DNA from: Myxococcales bacterium
GTDB lineage: Bacteria > Myxococcota_A > Polyangia > Palsa-1104
NCBI GenBank assembly: GCA_003170275.1
Contig: PNAM01000041.1
Coordinates: forward strand, 1-64,000
Length of the DNA stretch: 64,000 nt
Direction: 5' to 3'
How positions within the stretch are numbered: position 1 is the stretch's first letter; each line of letters opens with the position of its first letter. Position numbers and translations under genes: made by a program. Under the pieces are notes generated by a model. That model saw nothing but the letters and a program-made list of their open reading frames with translations. It ran no database searches and had not been told where the DNA came from. Positions 17,701 to 27,174 of this stretch are shown here, one piece after another.

Positions 17701-19893
17701 ATGCGAGCGCAGGCGGTGTTGGTGATCTTGTGCCTGGGCGGTGTAGCGACGGCGGAGACCACGCGCGCGCCGGAGCTGGTGCCCGAGAAGCCGGGCGAGA
17801 AGGAGTTCCTCGGCTGCAACAAGTATCCCGAGTCGAAGCGGTTTCGCTGGGGCGTGCGCGGCGAAGTGGGCGTGAGTGAGCTGGTCGCGTCGCTGGGCGA
17901 GATCAGCTGCCAGACGATCATCGTCGGGCCGAGCGTGCAGCGCGCGGGCAAGGTCACGCTCGAGGTGCCCGACCTGCTCACCGCGCCCGAGGTCTATCGA
18001 TTGTTCTACTCGTCGCTCGAGTCGCTCGGGCTGACGGTCGAGCATAGCGGCGGCAAGACCCTGAAGATCGTGGACGGAGGACGAGCAAAGGAGGTGGCGA
18101 CGCCGCTCGGCGCGCACGACGCGACGCCGAGCGGCGACCAGTTCGTCACCCGGCTGGTGCGGCTGGCCCACGCGCGGCCGCAAGATCTGTCGGAGGTGCT
18201 CACGCGCATGAAGTCGAAGGACGGCGACGTGTCGGTGTACGCGGCCGGCAACGCGCTGATCGTGACCGATCGCGGGACCAACGTGCGGCGCATGGAGGAG
18301 CTGGTCGAGGTGCTCGACGTCAAGCGCCCGCCCAGCGGCGACGCGCTGTTCGTGATCGCGGCGCACCAGCAGGCGCCGGTCGAGCTGGCGGCCACGCTCG
18401 AGAAGGTGCTGGTGGCGAGCCGGCGCAGCGCGAACGAGGCCGCACCGGATCCCAAGGGCGCGCCGGCAGCGACGGGGCCGATCGCCGAGGGCGTGACCGC
18501 GCTGATCCCGGTCGACGGCGCGCGCATGATGGTGATGGTCGGATCGCCGGCCGGCTTTCAGCGCGTGCTGGCGCTCGCCGCGCGCATCGATCCGCAGCTC
18601 TCCGACGAGGTCGGCGGGCAGGCCCACGTGGTGTACCTGGCCAACACCAACGCCGAAGAGATGGCCACCACGCTGCAATCGATCGGGTTGGCGTCCAAGA
18701 CCGGCTCGACCGGCAGCGCGCCGGCAGCGGCTCGTCCGGGTGCGCCCCCCGCGGCGATCCCGCTGCAGGGCGAGGTGCGCATCGGCGCCGACAAGGTGTC
18801 CAACGCGATCGTGGTGTTCGCCAACGGCGCCGACTTCCAGATGGTGCGCGACCTGATCGGCAAGCTCGACCTGCCGCGGCGCCAGGTCTACGTGGAGGCC
18901 ACCATCCTCGACATCACCGTCGAGAAGGGCAGCAAGCTCGGCCTCTCGTTCCACGGCGGGCACGATCTCGGCTCGTCCGCCGACGGGTTCGCCGCCAGCG
19001 GGCAGAACGGCGTCAACTCGATCGCCCTCGACGCCACCTCGATCGCTGCCGCAGCGACGGGCGGCGGGCTGCTCGCCGGAGTGCTCGGCAAGTCGATCAA
19101 CATCGCCGGGTTCAGCCTGCCGTCGTTCGGCGTGATCCTGCAGGCGCTGGAGAACTCCAAGGACGTGAGCGTGATCTCGCGCCCGCACCTGCTCACCATG
19201 GACAACGTGAAGGCTTCGCTGTCGGTCGGGCAGAGCATTCCCTACGCCGCGCAGTCGCTCGGCGCGGCGGTGGCCGGCGCGTCGATCCTGACCTCGTACC
19301 AGCGCGTCGACGTGGCGCTCCGGCTCGACCTCACGCCGCACCTCAACGATTCCGATTCCGTGCGCCTCGAGCTCGACGGCGAGATCTCCGACGTGCCCGA
19401 CGGCGCGACCTCGGGCCCCGGCGGGCCGACCACCAACAAGCGCACCATCAAGACCTCGGTGGTGGTGCGCGACGGCGAGACCATCGTGCTCGGCGGGCTG
19501 CAGAAGGACTCGGAGTCGGAGTCGATCGAAAAGATTCCGCTGCTGGGCGACATTCCGGTGCTCGGGCGATTGTTCCAGACCCGCTCCAAGCAGCGCATCA
19601 AGCAGGATCTGTTGATCGTGCTGACGCCGTACGTGATTCGCGGGCCCGAAGATCTCAAGCGCATCAACGAGCGCAAGCAGGCCGAGCGGCAGGAGTTCAT
19701 CGAGCGCTTCAGCGCGTTTCAGGACGATTCGGTCTACGAGGCGAACGTCGACTACCACCGAAAGCGCGGCCTGTTGCAGGAGATCAACCTGACCGCGCAG
19801 CTGGCCGAGACCGAGGCCGTGGCGCTGCGCAAGGCGGAACGGTCGCTGCGCAAGCCGGTCCAGGAAGGAGCGATCGAAGAACCGCAACAGTGA
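17701..19893 (+). CDS. gspD: Type II secretion secretin GspD
   Basis: This 730-residue outer-membrane secretin has a signal peptide (AVLVILCLGGVATA). An N0 domain and then N1-N3 (KH-like) repeats span about 50-400, for example RLVRLAHARPQDLSEVL and VYLANTNAEEMATTLQ. The secretin barrel runs from about 400 (VEATILDITVEKGSKLG) to 645, with the signature VVRDGETIVLGGL, PLLGDIPVLGRLF and the closing LLIVLTPYVIR. A charged tail follows. No other gsp gene is adjacent. A Pro/Ala-rich insertion sits near residue 345. The start was chosen for its signal peptide. Confidence 0.92.
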   Translation: MRAQAVLVILCLGGVATAETTRAPELVPEKPGEKEFLGCNKYPESKRFRWGVRGEVGVSELVASLGEISCQTIIVGPSVQRAGKVTLEVPDLLTAPEVYRLFYSSLESLGLTVEHSGGKTLKIVDGGRAKEVATPLGAHDATPSGDQFVTRLVRLAHARPQDLSEVLTRMKSKDGDVSVYAAGNALIVTDRGTNVRRMEELVEVLDVKRPPSGDALFVIAAHQQAPVELAATLEKVLVASRRSANEAAPDPKGAPAATGPIAEGVTALIPVDGARMMVMVGSPAGFQRVLALAARIDPQLSDEVGGQAHVVYLANTNAEEMATTLQSIGLASKTGSTGSAPAAARPGAPPAAIPLQGEVRIGADKVSNAIVVFANGADFQMVRDLIGKLDLPRRQVYVEATILDITVEKGSKLGLSFHGGHDLGSSADGFAASGQNGVNSIALDATSIAAAATGGGLLAGVLGKSINIAGFSLPSFGVILQALENSKDVSVISRPHLLTMDNVKASLSVGQSIPYAAQSLGAAVAGASILTSYQRVDVALRLDLTPHLNDSDSVRLELDGEISDVPDGATSGPGGPTTNKRTIKTSVVVRDGETIVLGGLQKDSESESIEKIPLLGDIPVLGRLFQTRSKQRIKQDLLIVLTPYVIRGPEDLKRINERKQAERQEFIERFSAFQDDSVYEANVDYHRKRGLLQEINLTAQLAETEAVALRKAERSLRKPVQEGAIEEPQQ

Positions 19894-19972
19894 CGTGCGG
19901 TTGAGAAGCGTCAGATCGACGAGGGAATGCCGTATGATCTCCCATCGGTTCTTCCGACGGGGGTGATCGAGC

Positions 19973-22900
19973 GTGAACGACGTCTTCCTGTATACGTTTC
20001 TCGCCCTGATGGGGCTGGGGTTCTTCGCACTGGCGTTCGTGCTGCCGATCGTGGCGATGGTCAAGGCCGGGCGGGCGCGCAGAGATGCGGATGAGCTGAG
20101 GAAGGACGTGCTCGCGTTGCGCGGGCAGCTGCTGGAGATGCGGCGCGAGCTGAGCGCGCCGCGGGCAGAACCGGTGGTGGTGATGCCGCCGATCGTGGTG
20201 GTGGAGGCGTCGGCTGCGATGGAAGCGCCGGCTGCAATGGAGGCGCCGACGGTCGAGGAGACGCCCGCGCCCGTCGTGGTGGCGCCTGAAGTAGTCGCGA
20301 ACGTCAGCGCGAACGAAGCCGTCAACGTTCCGCCGCCCCCTGCCCCGCCGATCGCGCCCGCTCAGCCGCAATCGACCCTCGAGGAAAAGATCGCGCTGGT
20401 GTGGTTCACGCGCATCGGCGCGGTCGCGCTGCTCCTCGGTGTCGCGTACTTCTTCAAGTACGCCGTCGACAGCAACTGGATCGGCCCGCTCGGACGCGTG
20501 GCGATGGGCGCGCTGGCGGGAGCCGGTGTGCTGGCGTTCGGCGAGTACACCCGCCCGCGCACCAAGGCGATCTGGACCCAGTGCATCCTCGGCGTCGGCC
20601 TGTCGCTGCTGCTGCTCAGCGCCTACGCCAGCTTCGCCTTCTACCACCTCGTCCCCATGCCGGCGGCGTTCGGCGCGTTCTTCGTGATCGCGCTGCTCGG
20701 CGGCGCGCTGGCCATCCACCACAAGGCGGAGAGCATCCTCATCCTTTCGCTGGCCGCCGCGCTGGCCGCGCCGGTGCTGCTCTCGACGGGCGAGGACCGC
20801 GCGCTCGCGCTGTTCGGTTATCTGCTGGTGGTCACCGCGCTGTCGCACGCCGCGTCGATCAAGATGCAGTTTCGCTATTCGCTGTGGCTCGGCATCGCCG
20901 GGACCGCGACGCTGTTCATGGGCTGGTACGGGACCTTCTTCCACGCGCACGCAGCGCCCGAACAGCCCTACGCCGACGTGCCGCTCGCCTCGCTCGAGGG
21001 CGCGTACTACCACCTGTCCTCGCGCGTGGTGCCGCTGGCGTCGGTGGGCGCGTTCCTGGTCGAATGGCTGGCAGTCTATTTCTACGCGCGCCGCGGACGC
21101 GAGCGACTGTTTCCGGTGGCGATCCTGGTGGCGGCGGCGGTGCTGGCGCACGTGGGCTTCGCGGCGCTGCTGTTCGATCACCCGCTCCATCTCGGCGCGC
21201 TGCTGACGGTGCTGGGCGTGCTCTCGACGATCCTGCTCTACCGCGAGAAGCGCACCGAGCTGTTGGCCATCCCGCTGCTCGCCTCGTTCGCGGTGCTGGT
21301 CGCGACCGTGCACGCGGCCTCGCAGACGCAGCCGGTGGCGATGCTCGCGCTGCTCGCGGGTTGGGCCGCCATCTATATGATCGGCTTTCTGCGCGGGCAG
21401 CTCGCCGGGGAAAAGCCGTCGCCGCGCACGCTCGGCCTGCTCGGCGGCGTCGGGCTCGGCTTCGCGATCCTCGCCGCGGCGCTCTTGCAACCGCACCACC
21501 CGCTCACCTTCGCGATGGTGCTCGCGGCGCTCTCGCTGGTCTACGGTGTGCTCGGCGTGCACGCCGAGTCGCCGGGCGTGATCGGCGGCGCGATCGGCCT
21601 CTCGTTCGGCTTCCTGCTCATGAACATGCCGCGCTCGGACGAAACCAACCTCGCGTTCATCGCCGTCGCCGGCGGCTGGGCGCTGGTGTACATCGGCTCG
21701 GTCGGCTACGAGCTGCTGGTGCGGCGCGCGCATCCGACCGCAGTGCGCCTGCTGGTGCTGTCGTGCGCCGGGCTGGCGTTCGCGTTCTTGTCCGAGTCGC
21801 ACATCGCCGCGAGCAACGGCAACCTGCGCGCGGTCATGCTGGCGGCCGTGGGCGCGATCGATCTGGCGATCGGCGCGTCCCTGTTGCGTCGCGCGCCCGA
21901 GCTGCGCAAGAACGCCACCGTGCTGCTCGGCCAGGCGCTCGGCCTGTTCGCCGCGGCGGTCGCGCTCATGTTCACCGGCGCGACCGTGACCATCGTGTGG
22001 GCGGCGCTCGCGGCGGTGGTGGTGTGGCTGGCCTCCGCGGAGGACGACCAGCTGTGGCTCTCGGGCGGCCTGGCGCTGTTCTTCGCGACGGTGGTTCGTC
22101 TCTTCGACGTGGATCTGGGCGAGGCCTCGCGCCTGCAGCACCTGTTCTTCGCGAGCGGCGGCAAGGAGGGCATCCTCGATCTGCCGCTGTTCTTCAACAC
22201 GCGCGCCTACGCGCTCGCCGGCACCGCCGTCGCGCTGATCGTCGCGGCGCGCGCCGCCGGCACCGTCCAGGCGCGCGCGTGGTTCCGCCGCTCATCGGCC
22301 GCGCTGTTCACGCTCGGTCACGGCGCGCTCTTGATCCTGCTCGTCAACGAGATGCACACCCTGTTCTCGCACCTGCCGGCGCCGCCTGTCGGTCAGGTGG
22401 ACGCCGACGAGTTCCGCGTATTCATCACCGCCTACGCGAACGCGGTCGTCGGTCAGGGCCAACAGTTCGACATGCTCAACACGCTGCTCATGGGGCTGTA
22501 CGCGGCCGCGCTGGTGGGCTTCGGCTTTCAGCGCAAGGACAAGACGCACCGTTACCTCGGCCTCGCCCTGTTCGCGCTCACGCTCGGAAAGCTCGCGCTC
22601 TACGACGTGTGGCACCTCGAGCGGGTCTTCCAGATCCTGGTGCTGGTCGGCGTGGGCGCCCTGCTCCTCGGCGCATCGTTCCTCTACGCGCGCTTTGGCA
22701 AGCGCCTGGTGGCGATCCTGCGCGACGGCGCGATCGGCCCGGCCATCGTCCTCGTGCTGCTCGTGCCCGCGCGCGCGCACGCCTTCGATCCGACCCAGCT
22801 CAAGGAGCGCCGCACCGTCGAAGGCGTGACCGCTCCCGGCTTCTACCGCGTCGAGGTCGATCCCGAGCTGTACCGGCACAGCCGCTCCGAGAGCATGTCG

Positions 22901-23977
22901 CTGGGCGATCTGCGCCTCGCCGGCCCCGACGGCAAGGAGGTGCCGTTCCTGATCCGCGCGGTGCCGATCGCGACGCCGCCGCTGTTGCACCCGGTGACCC
23001 TGGTCGACCCGGTGACGCTGCCCGATGGCGCGGTGCGCGCGGTGCTCGACCTCGGCAAGCCCGGGCTCAAGCACTCCGAGGTGCGCCTCGACATCGACGG
23101 GCGCGACTTCGTGCGTCGCACGCGGATCGAGGTCTCCTACGACGAGGCGAGGTGGGGAACGCTCGGCGACGGCGCGGTGATCTATCGCATCGAGAGCGCG
23201 ACCACGCCGGCGAGCCACTTGACGATCCGCTACCCGATCTCGGACGCGCGCTACGTGCGCGTGACGATCCAGCCCGGCCACGACGGCAAGGTGCTGCGCG
23301 TGGCGGGGGCGCAGGTGTACTACACGCAGGCCGCCTCCGAGCCGCTGGTGCGCGCGGTGCCCGCCAAGTTGGAGGCGAGCGTCCTCGACCCCAAGGCCAG
23401 GGTCAGCCAGACGGTGCTCGACTTCGGCGAGCCGGGCGTCCCGCTGCAAGCGCTGGTGCTGACCATCCCCACCGCTTCGTTCGAGCGGCGCGCGGTCGTG
23501 CAGGCCACCAACTTCAAGACCTACTGGCCGCCGCTCGGCGCGGGCGTGCTGTTCCGCTTCCCGCGTGACGAATCGACCCGCCTCGAGATCGCGCCGGCAC
23601 GCAAGCGCTACTTCCGCGTCGAGATCTCCGACGGAGACGATCCGCCGCTGCCAATCGAGGCCGCGTACGCCGAGTATCGCGTCGAGGAGCTGGTGTTCCG
23701 CGCGGAGGAGCCGGGCACCCACCTATTATACGTGGGCTCCGAGAGCCTCGGTGCGCCGAGCTACGACTTTCCGGCGGTGCTGGCGCGCGCGGGCGAGGTG
23801 CGTCTGGCCAACGCCGGCTGGGGAAGCCTCGAGCCAAACACGGAGTTCGGCAAGGCGCCCCAGCCGCCCAAGCCCTGGACCGAACGCTTCAAGGGTCCGA
23901 TCGCGATCGGGCTCGCCCTGGTGCTGCTCGCGCTCGCCCTGTGGACCATCCGCCTCCTCCGCCGCCCCGCCGCCTAG
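19973..23977 (+). CDS. DUF2339-DUF3999 fusion membrane protein
   Basis: The 1334-residue product starts with a membrane segment and a short coiled coil (DADELRKDVLALRGQLLEMRREL), then a Pro/Ala/Val-rich linker. Next comes a DUF2339 polytopic domain with more than twenty helices (about 135-925). The C-terminal 400 residues are periplasmic and match DUF3999 (AFDPTQLKERRTVEG, discoidin-like beta segments such as RIESATTPASHLTIRYP), ending in one helix and RRPAA. In many proteobacteria the two domains are separate neighbouring genes, so the fusion implies they act as one envelope complex of unknown function. The GTG at 19973 is supported by the onset of the first helix. Confidence 0.85.
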   Translation: MNDVFLYTFLALMGLGFFALAFVLPIVAMVKAGRARRDADELRKDVLALRGQLLEMRRELSAPRAEPVVVMPPIVVVEASAAMEAPAAMEAPTVEETPAPVVVAPEVVANVSANEAVNVPPPPAPPIAPAQPQSTLEEKIALVWFTRIGAVALLLGVAYFFKYAVDSNWIGPLGRVAMGALAGAGVLAFGEYTRPRTKAIWTQCILGVGLSLLLLSAYASFAFYHLVPMPAAFGAFFVIALLGGALAIHHKAESILILSLAAALAAPVLLSTGEDRALALFGYLLVVTALSHAASIKMQFRYSLWLGIAGTATLFMGWYGTFFHAHAAPEQPYADVPLASLEGAYYHLSSRVVPLASVGAFLVEWLAVYFYARRGRERLFPVAILVAAAVLAHVGFAALLFDHPLHLGALLTVLGVLSTILLYREKRTELLAIPLLASFAVLVATVHAASQTQPVAMLALLAGWAAIYMIGFLRGQLAGEKPSPRTLGLLGGVGLGFAILAAALLQPHHPLTFAMVLAALSLVYGVLGVHAESPGVIGGAIGLSFGFLLMNMPRSDETNLAFIAVAGGWALVYIGSVGYELLVRRAHPTAVRLLVLSCAGLAFAFLSESHIAASNGNLRAVMLAAVGAIDLAIGASLLRRAPELRKNATVLLGQALGLFAAAVALMFTGATVTIVWAALAAVVVWLASAEDDQLWLSGGLALFFATVVRLFDVDLGEASRLQHLFFASGGKEGILDLPLFFNTRAYALAGTAVALIVAARAAGTVQARAWFRRSSAALFTLGHGALLILLVNEMHTLFSHLPAPPVGQVDADEFRVFITAYANAVVGQGQQFDMLNTLLMGLYAAALVGFGFQRKDKTHRYLGLALFALTLGKLALYDVWHLERVFQILVLVGVGALLLGASFLYARFGKRLVAILRDGAIGPAIVLVLLVPARAHAFDPTQLKERRTVEGVTAPGFYRVEVDPELYRHSRSESMSLGDLRLAGPDGKEVPFLIRAVPIATPPLLHPVTLVDPVTLPDGAVRAVLDLGKPGLKHSEVRLDIDGRDFVRRTRIEVSYDEARWGTLGDGAVIYRIESATTPASHLTIRYPISDARYVRVTIQPGHDGKVLRVAGAQVYYTQAASEPLVRAVPAKLEASVLDPKARVSQTVLDFGEPGVPLQALVLTIPTASFERRAVVQATNFKTYWPPLGAGVLFRFPRDESTRLEIAPARKRYFRVEISDGDDPPLPIEAAYAEYRVEELVFRAEEPGTHLLYVGSESLGAPSYDFPAVLARAGEVRLANAGWGSLEPNTEFGKAPQPPKPWTERFKGPIAIGLALVLLALALWTIRLLRRPAA

Positions 23978-24010
23978 CCGTCCATTTCGCGTGTTCTGAT
24001 TCGGCAGGGC

Positions 24011-24025
24011 GTTCCATTTTGGAAC
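24011..24025. promoter_or_regulatory. Inverted repeat GTTCCA-TTT-TGGAAC upstream of the MBL gene
   Basis: This is a perfect palindrome with 6-bp arms and a 3-nt centre, 91 nt before the metallo-beta-lactamase-fold start codon. A related palindrome with the same GTTCCA half-site lies at 25001-25012 in the leader of the sigma54 activator, so both may bind one regulator. Confidence 0.35.
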
Positions 24026-24116
24026 ACTCGTGATCGGGGCGAAGTCCGCGGCGCGTGTGGGAACGCGGGCTGGCCTGCGAGTTGCTGTAGAGGCTGGGCA
24101 GGGAAGGAGCCACACA

Positions 24117-24968
24117 ATGTTAACGACGCGCTTCTGGGGAGTGAGAGGAAGCTGCGCCTCGGCCGGCGGCCACACCGTGCAGGTCGGTGGCAATACCAGC
24201 TGCGTGGAGGTGCGGGTGGGAGATCAGCTGTTCATCCTCGACGCGGGGACCGGGCTGCGCGGGCTGGGCGCCGAGTTGATGGCGCGCGGCGAGAAGCTCG
24301 ACGCCACGCTCCTGCTCAGCCACTTTCACTGGGACCACATCCAGGGGTTCCCGTTCTTTACGCCCGCCTACGTGCCGGGCAATCGCCTCACCGTGTATGG
24401 GCCCGAGCGGGCGGCGCCGCGCGGGGACGTGCGCGCAGCGATCGACGCGCAGATGAAGGCGCCCCACTTTCCCGTCGGGCTCGAGGTGATGCGCGCGCAG
24501 CTCGCCTTCCACGCGCTGCCCGCCGGCGCGTGCGTTCCGATCGGCGCGGCGACGGTGAGCACCGCGGCGGCATGCCACCCGAACGGCTGCCTCGCCTATC
24601 GCATCTCGGCGGGCGGCCGCAGCGTGGTGTACGCCACCGACACCGAGCACGACACGCACTCGGGCGCGATCGATCGCAACCTGCTGGAGCTCGCGCGCGG
24701 CGCCGACGTGCTCATCTACGACGCGCAGTACACCGACGAGGAATATCGCGGCAAGCGCGGCTGGGGACACTCGACGTCGGCCGAGGGCGTGCGGCTGGCC
24801 AGGGCGGCGGGCGTCGGACAGCTGGTGCTGTTCCACCACGATCCGGCGCACGACGACTGGCAGATCGCGTGCATCGAGGCCGAGGCGCGCGCGCTGTTCG
24901 AGCCCACCTGCGCCGCCCGCGAAGGGCTGCAGATCACGCTCGATTCCGGGGTGGAAGCCGCCGCGTGA
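24117..24968 (+). CDS. Metallo-beta-lactamase-fold hydrolase (PhnP/cyclic phosphodiesterase-like)
   Basis: The product has 283 residues. The ATG at 24117 has AAGGAG 7 nt upstream. The zinc motif HFHWDH is at about residues 66-71, with the downstream Asp in YATDTEHD and His in LVLFHHDPAHDD. The N-terminus (FWGVRGSCASAG, VGGNTSCVEV) matches MBL phosphodiesterases acting on cyclic or ribosyl phosphates. Many myxobacterial relatives sit beside signalling genes, and this one directly precedes a sigma54 activator. The substrate is not determinable from sequence. Confidence 0.88.
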   Translation: MLTTRFWGVRGSCASAGGHTVQVGGNTSCVEVRVGDQLFILDAGTGLRGLGAELMARGEKLDATLLLSHFHWDHIQGFPFFTPAYVPGNRLTVYGPERAAPRGDVRAAIDAQMKAPHFPVGLEVMRAQLAFHALPAGACVPIGAATVSTAAACHPNGCLAYRISAGGRSVVYATDTEHDTHSGAIDRNLLELARGADVLIYDAQYTDEEYRGKRGWGHSTSAEGVRLARAAGVGQLVLFHHDPAHDDWQIACIEAEARALFEPTCAAREGLQITLDSGVEAAA

Positions 24969-25012
24969 CACATGGCGCCGCCTGATCTAAAATGGGGCAG
25001 TGTTCCAGAACA
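24965..25012 (+). promoter_or_regulatory. Sigma70 promoter with overlapping palindromic operator
   Basis: GTGACA (24965-24970), a 17-nt spacer and TAAAAT (24988-24993) form a near-consensus promoter. The expected transcription start is about 25000. A perfect 12-bp palindrome TGTTCCAGAACA (25001-25012) covers that point, as expected for a repressor or autoregulatory site. The promoter lies after the upstream in-frame ATG at 24972 and so argues for translation from 25035. Confidence 0.55.
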
Positions 25013-25034
25013 GCACGCCCCGGCCGGCGCGTCG

Positions 25035-26537
25035 ATGAAGGGCGACCCGGTCAAGCCCTCGGTGCTCCTGGCGGTCGGCGCGCTGCTCCAGCGCGAGGTC
25101 GATCTCGACGAGCTGCTCGACAAGATCGTCCATCGCATCGCCGAAGCGGTGAGCGCCGATCGCGGCACCATCTACCTGGTCGATCCCGAAGCGGGTGAGC
25201 TGTTCAGCCGCGCCGCGCACCTGCCGGAGCTCAAGCAGATCCGGCTCAAGATCGGCCAGGGCATCGCCGGCACCGTGGCCGCCACCGGCATCAGCATGAA
25301 CCTGCCGGCGGCCGACGCCGATCGGCGCTTCTTCAAGGAGATCGACAAGCAGACCGGCTATCGCACCCGCTCGATGCTCGCCGCGCCGCTGCGCGATCGC
25401 GAAGGCAACGTGATCGGCGTGGTGCAGGTGCTCAACGCGCTCAAGGGGAGCTTCTCCGACGCCGACGAGGAGTACTTCAAGCGGCTGTGCGCCGAAGCCG
25501 CGCTGGCGATCGAGAACACCTCGCTGTACCTGCAGGTGCGCCCGCGCGCGCGGCGCGATCGCGGTGCGCCGGCGCTGCCGCTGCGCTACCGCTACAACAA
25601 GATCGTCGGCGAGTCCGAGGCGATGCAGCGCGTATACGAGCTCACGCGCAAGGCGGCGGCCACCTCGGCGACGGTGCTGTTGCGCGGCGAATCGGGCACC
25701 GGCAAGGAGGTGATCGCGCGCGCCATCCACTACAACAGCGCGCGGCGCGACGGGCCGTTCGTCAAGGTGGACTGCACCACCATCCCCGCCACGCTGATGG
25801 AGAACGAGCTGTTCGGGCACGAGCGCGGCGCGTACACCGGCGCCGAGGCGCGCTCGGTCGGCAAGTGCGAGGCGGCCTCGGGCGGCACGCTGTTCATCGA
25901 CGAGCTGGGCGAGCTGCCGATCGAGCTGCAGGCCAAGCTCTTGCGCTTCATCCAGGACCGCGAGTTCGAGCGCGTCGGCGGCACGCGCACCCACACCGCG
26001 GACGTGCGCGTGGTGGCGGCGACCCACCGCGATCTGGAGGCGATGGTCGGGCGCGGGCAGTTCCGCGAGGATCTGTACTACCGCGTCAAGGTGGTGCAGA
26101 TCCCGCTGCCGACGCTGCACGAGCGCGGCGACGAGGACATCCTGCGGCTGGCGGAGCACTTCCTCGACGCGTACCGGCGCAAGCACGGCAAGCCCGAGCT
26201 CGGCTTTCAGCAGCAGACGCGCGCGCGGCTGGTGCAGCACCGCTGGCCGGGCAACATCCGCGAGCTCGAGCACTGCGTCGAGAGCGCGGTGGTGCTGTGC
26301 GAAGGAAACGAGATCGAGTCCGACCACCTGTCGCTTCCGCCGGCGGGACGGACCGGCGCGCCGGTGGCCGACGCGGCGCCGGCGAGCTTCCGGCCGCGGC
26401 CGCTCGCCGACATCGAGCGCGAGCACATCCTGCGTACGCTCAAGCACCTGGGCGGCAACCGCTCGAAGGCCGCCGAGGTGCTGGCCATCGGGCGCAACAC
26501 CCTGATCCGCAAGCTCAAGGAATATGGCGAGCACTGA
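25035..26537 (+). CDS. Sigma54-dependent transcriptional activator with GAF sensor
   Basis: The product has 500 residues from the ATG at 25035, preferred over 24972 because a strong promoter starts transcription near 25000. An N-terminal GAF domain (about 20-165; [24 protein letters not shown]) is followed by the AAA+ domain of bacterial enhancer-binding proteins. That domain has Walker A GESGTGKE, a sigma54-contact loop reading GAYTGA instead of GAFTGA, Walker [13 protein letters not shown] and the Arg finger region [10 protein letters not shown] Fis-type helix-turn-helix ends it ([20 protein letters not shown]). There is no phosphoacceptor domain, so the GAF ligand is the likely switch. Confidence 0.94.
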   Translation: MKGDPVKPSVLLAVGALLQREVDLDELLDKIVHRIAEAVSADRGTIYLVDPEAGELFSRAAHLPELKQIRLKIGQGIAGTVAATGISMNLPAADADRRFFKEIDKQTGYRTRSMLAAPLRDREGNVIGVVQVLNALKGSFSDADEEYFKRLCAEAALAIENTSLYLQVRPRARRDRGAPALPLRYRYNKIVGESEAMQRVYELTRKAAATSATVLLRGESGTGKEVIARAIHYNSARRDGPFVKVDCTTIPATLMENELFGHERGAYTGAEARSVGKCEAASGGTLFIDELGELPIELQAKLLRFIQDREFERVGGTRTHTADVRVVAATHRDLEAMVGRGQFREDLYYRVKVVQIPLPTLHERGDEDILRLAEHFLDAYRRKHGKPELGFQQQTRARLVQHRWPGNIRELEHCVESAVVLCEGNEIESDHLSLPPAGRTGAPVADAAPASFRPRPLADIEREHILRTLKHLGGNRSKAAEVLAIGRNTLIRKLKEYGEH

Positions 26538-26559
26538 GCTCTCGCGCTAATACTGGAGC

Positions 26560-27165
26560 GTGAGCCGGCTCCTCCTCGGCGTGTTGCTCGGCGCGGGCCT
26601 GTTGGCCGGAGGCGCCTACCTCTATCTGCGCGGGCCCGATGGTTGTCTCGGCCGCTGCGGCGACGGCACGCACTGCAGCGATCACCGGTGCCTGGCGGTC
26701 GCCGACAAGAGCGCGCCGCCGCCGGTCAAGGAGCCGCACCGGCGCCGGCGCCACGGGGCCGGTGGGCTCGAGAGCGCCGCGCCCGAGGTGCAGCTCAAGC
26801 CCGGCGACGAGAAGATGATCGCGCAGGGCGACGCGCTCGGCCGGCCGGAGCGCATCGACTTGTCGGAAGGTTCTTCCAACCGCGAGCTGCAGCAGGAAGA
26901 TCTCGATCACGTGTTCCATCCGTCGGAGCCGGCGATCTTGCGCTGCATCACCGACGCGCTCGGCGATGCGCCGCTCGAGAGCGGCAAGGTCGAGGTCGGG
27001 CTGCGCGTGGAGCGCTCCGGTCAGGTGAGCCGCGTGCGCGTCGAGGGGCCGCAGCTCCTGCAGCGCAACGGGCTCAACCGCTGCGTGCGCGGCGTGGTGA
27101 CCGCGCTCAAGTTCCCGGTCTCGGGCGGCGCCAACGTGGTGACCTATCCGTTCGAGTTGAAGTAG
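26560..27165 (+). CDS. AgmX/PglI C-terminal domain-like membrane-anchored protein
   Basis: The 201-residue product has one N-terminal membrane segment (LLLGVLLGAGLLAGGAYLYL), a small Cys-rich motif (GCLGRCGDGTHCSDHRC), a basic linker and a C-terminal domain (about 120-200). That domain reads LRCITDALGD..., VEVGLRVERSGQVSRV and LNRCVRGVVTALKFP. The pattern is that of TonB-like/AgmX C-terminal domains in myxobacterial gliding and envelope proteins. The GTG at 26560 lies exactly 6 nt after TAATAC, a leaderless arrangement. It follows the activator by 22 nt. Confidence 0.7.
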   Translation: MSRLLLGVLLGAGLLAGGAYLYLRGPDGCLGRCGDGTHCSDHRCLAVADKSAPPPVKEPHRRRRHGAGGLESAAPEVQLKPGDEKMIAQGDALGRPERIDLSEGSSNRELQQEDLDHVFHPSEPAILRCITDALGDAPLESGKVEVGLRVERSGQVSRVRVEGPQLLQRNGLNRCVRGVVTALKFPVSGGANVVTYPFELK

Positions 27166-27174
27166 AGTGCGTTC

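Noticed and set aside
19940-19962. Rho-independent terminator between gspD and the DUF2339 gene
   Set aside because: A hairpin with one mismatch is present but there is no T-run; it could equally affect translation of the next gene.
16072-20325. Very long minus-strand open frame over the VWA, secretin and DUF2339 regions
   Set aside because: It is Arg/His-rich shadow coding typical of high-GC DNA, and the sense genes have clear domains and signal peptides.
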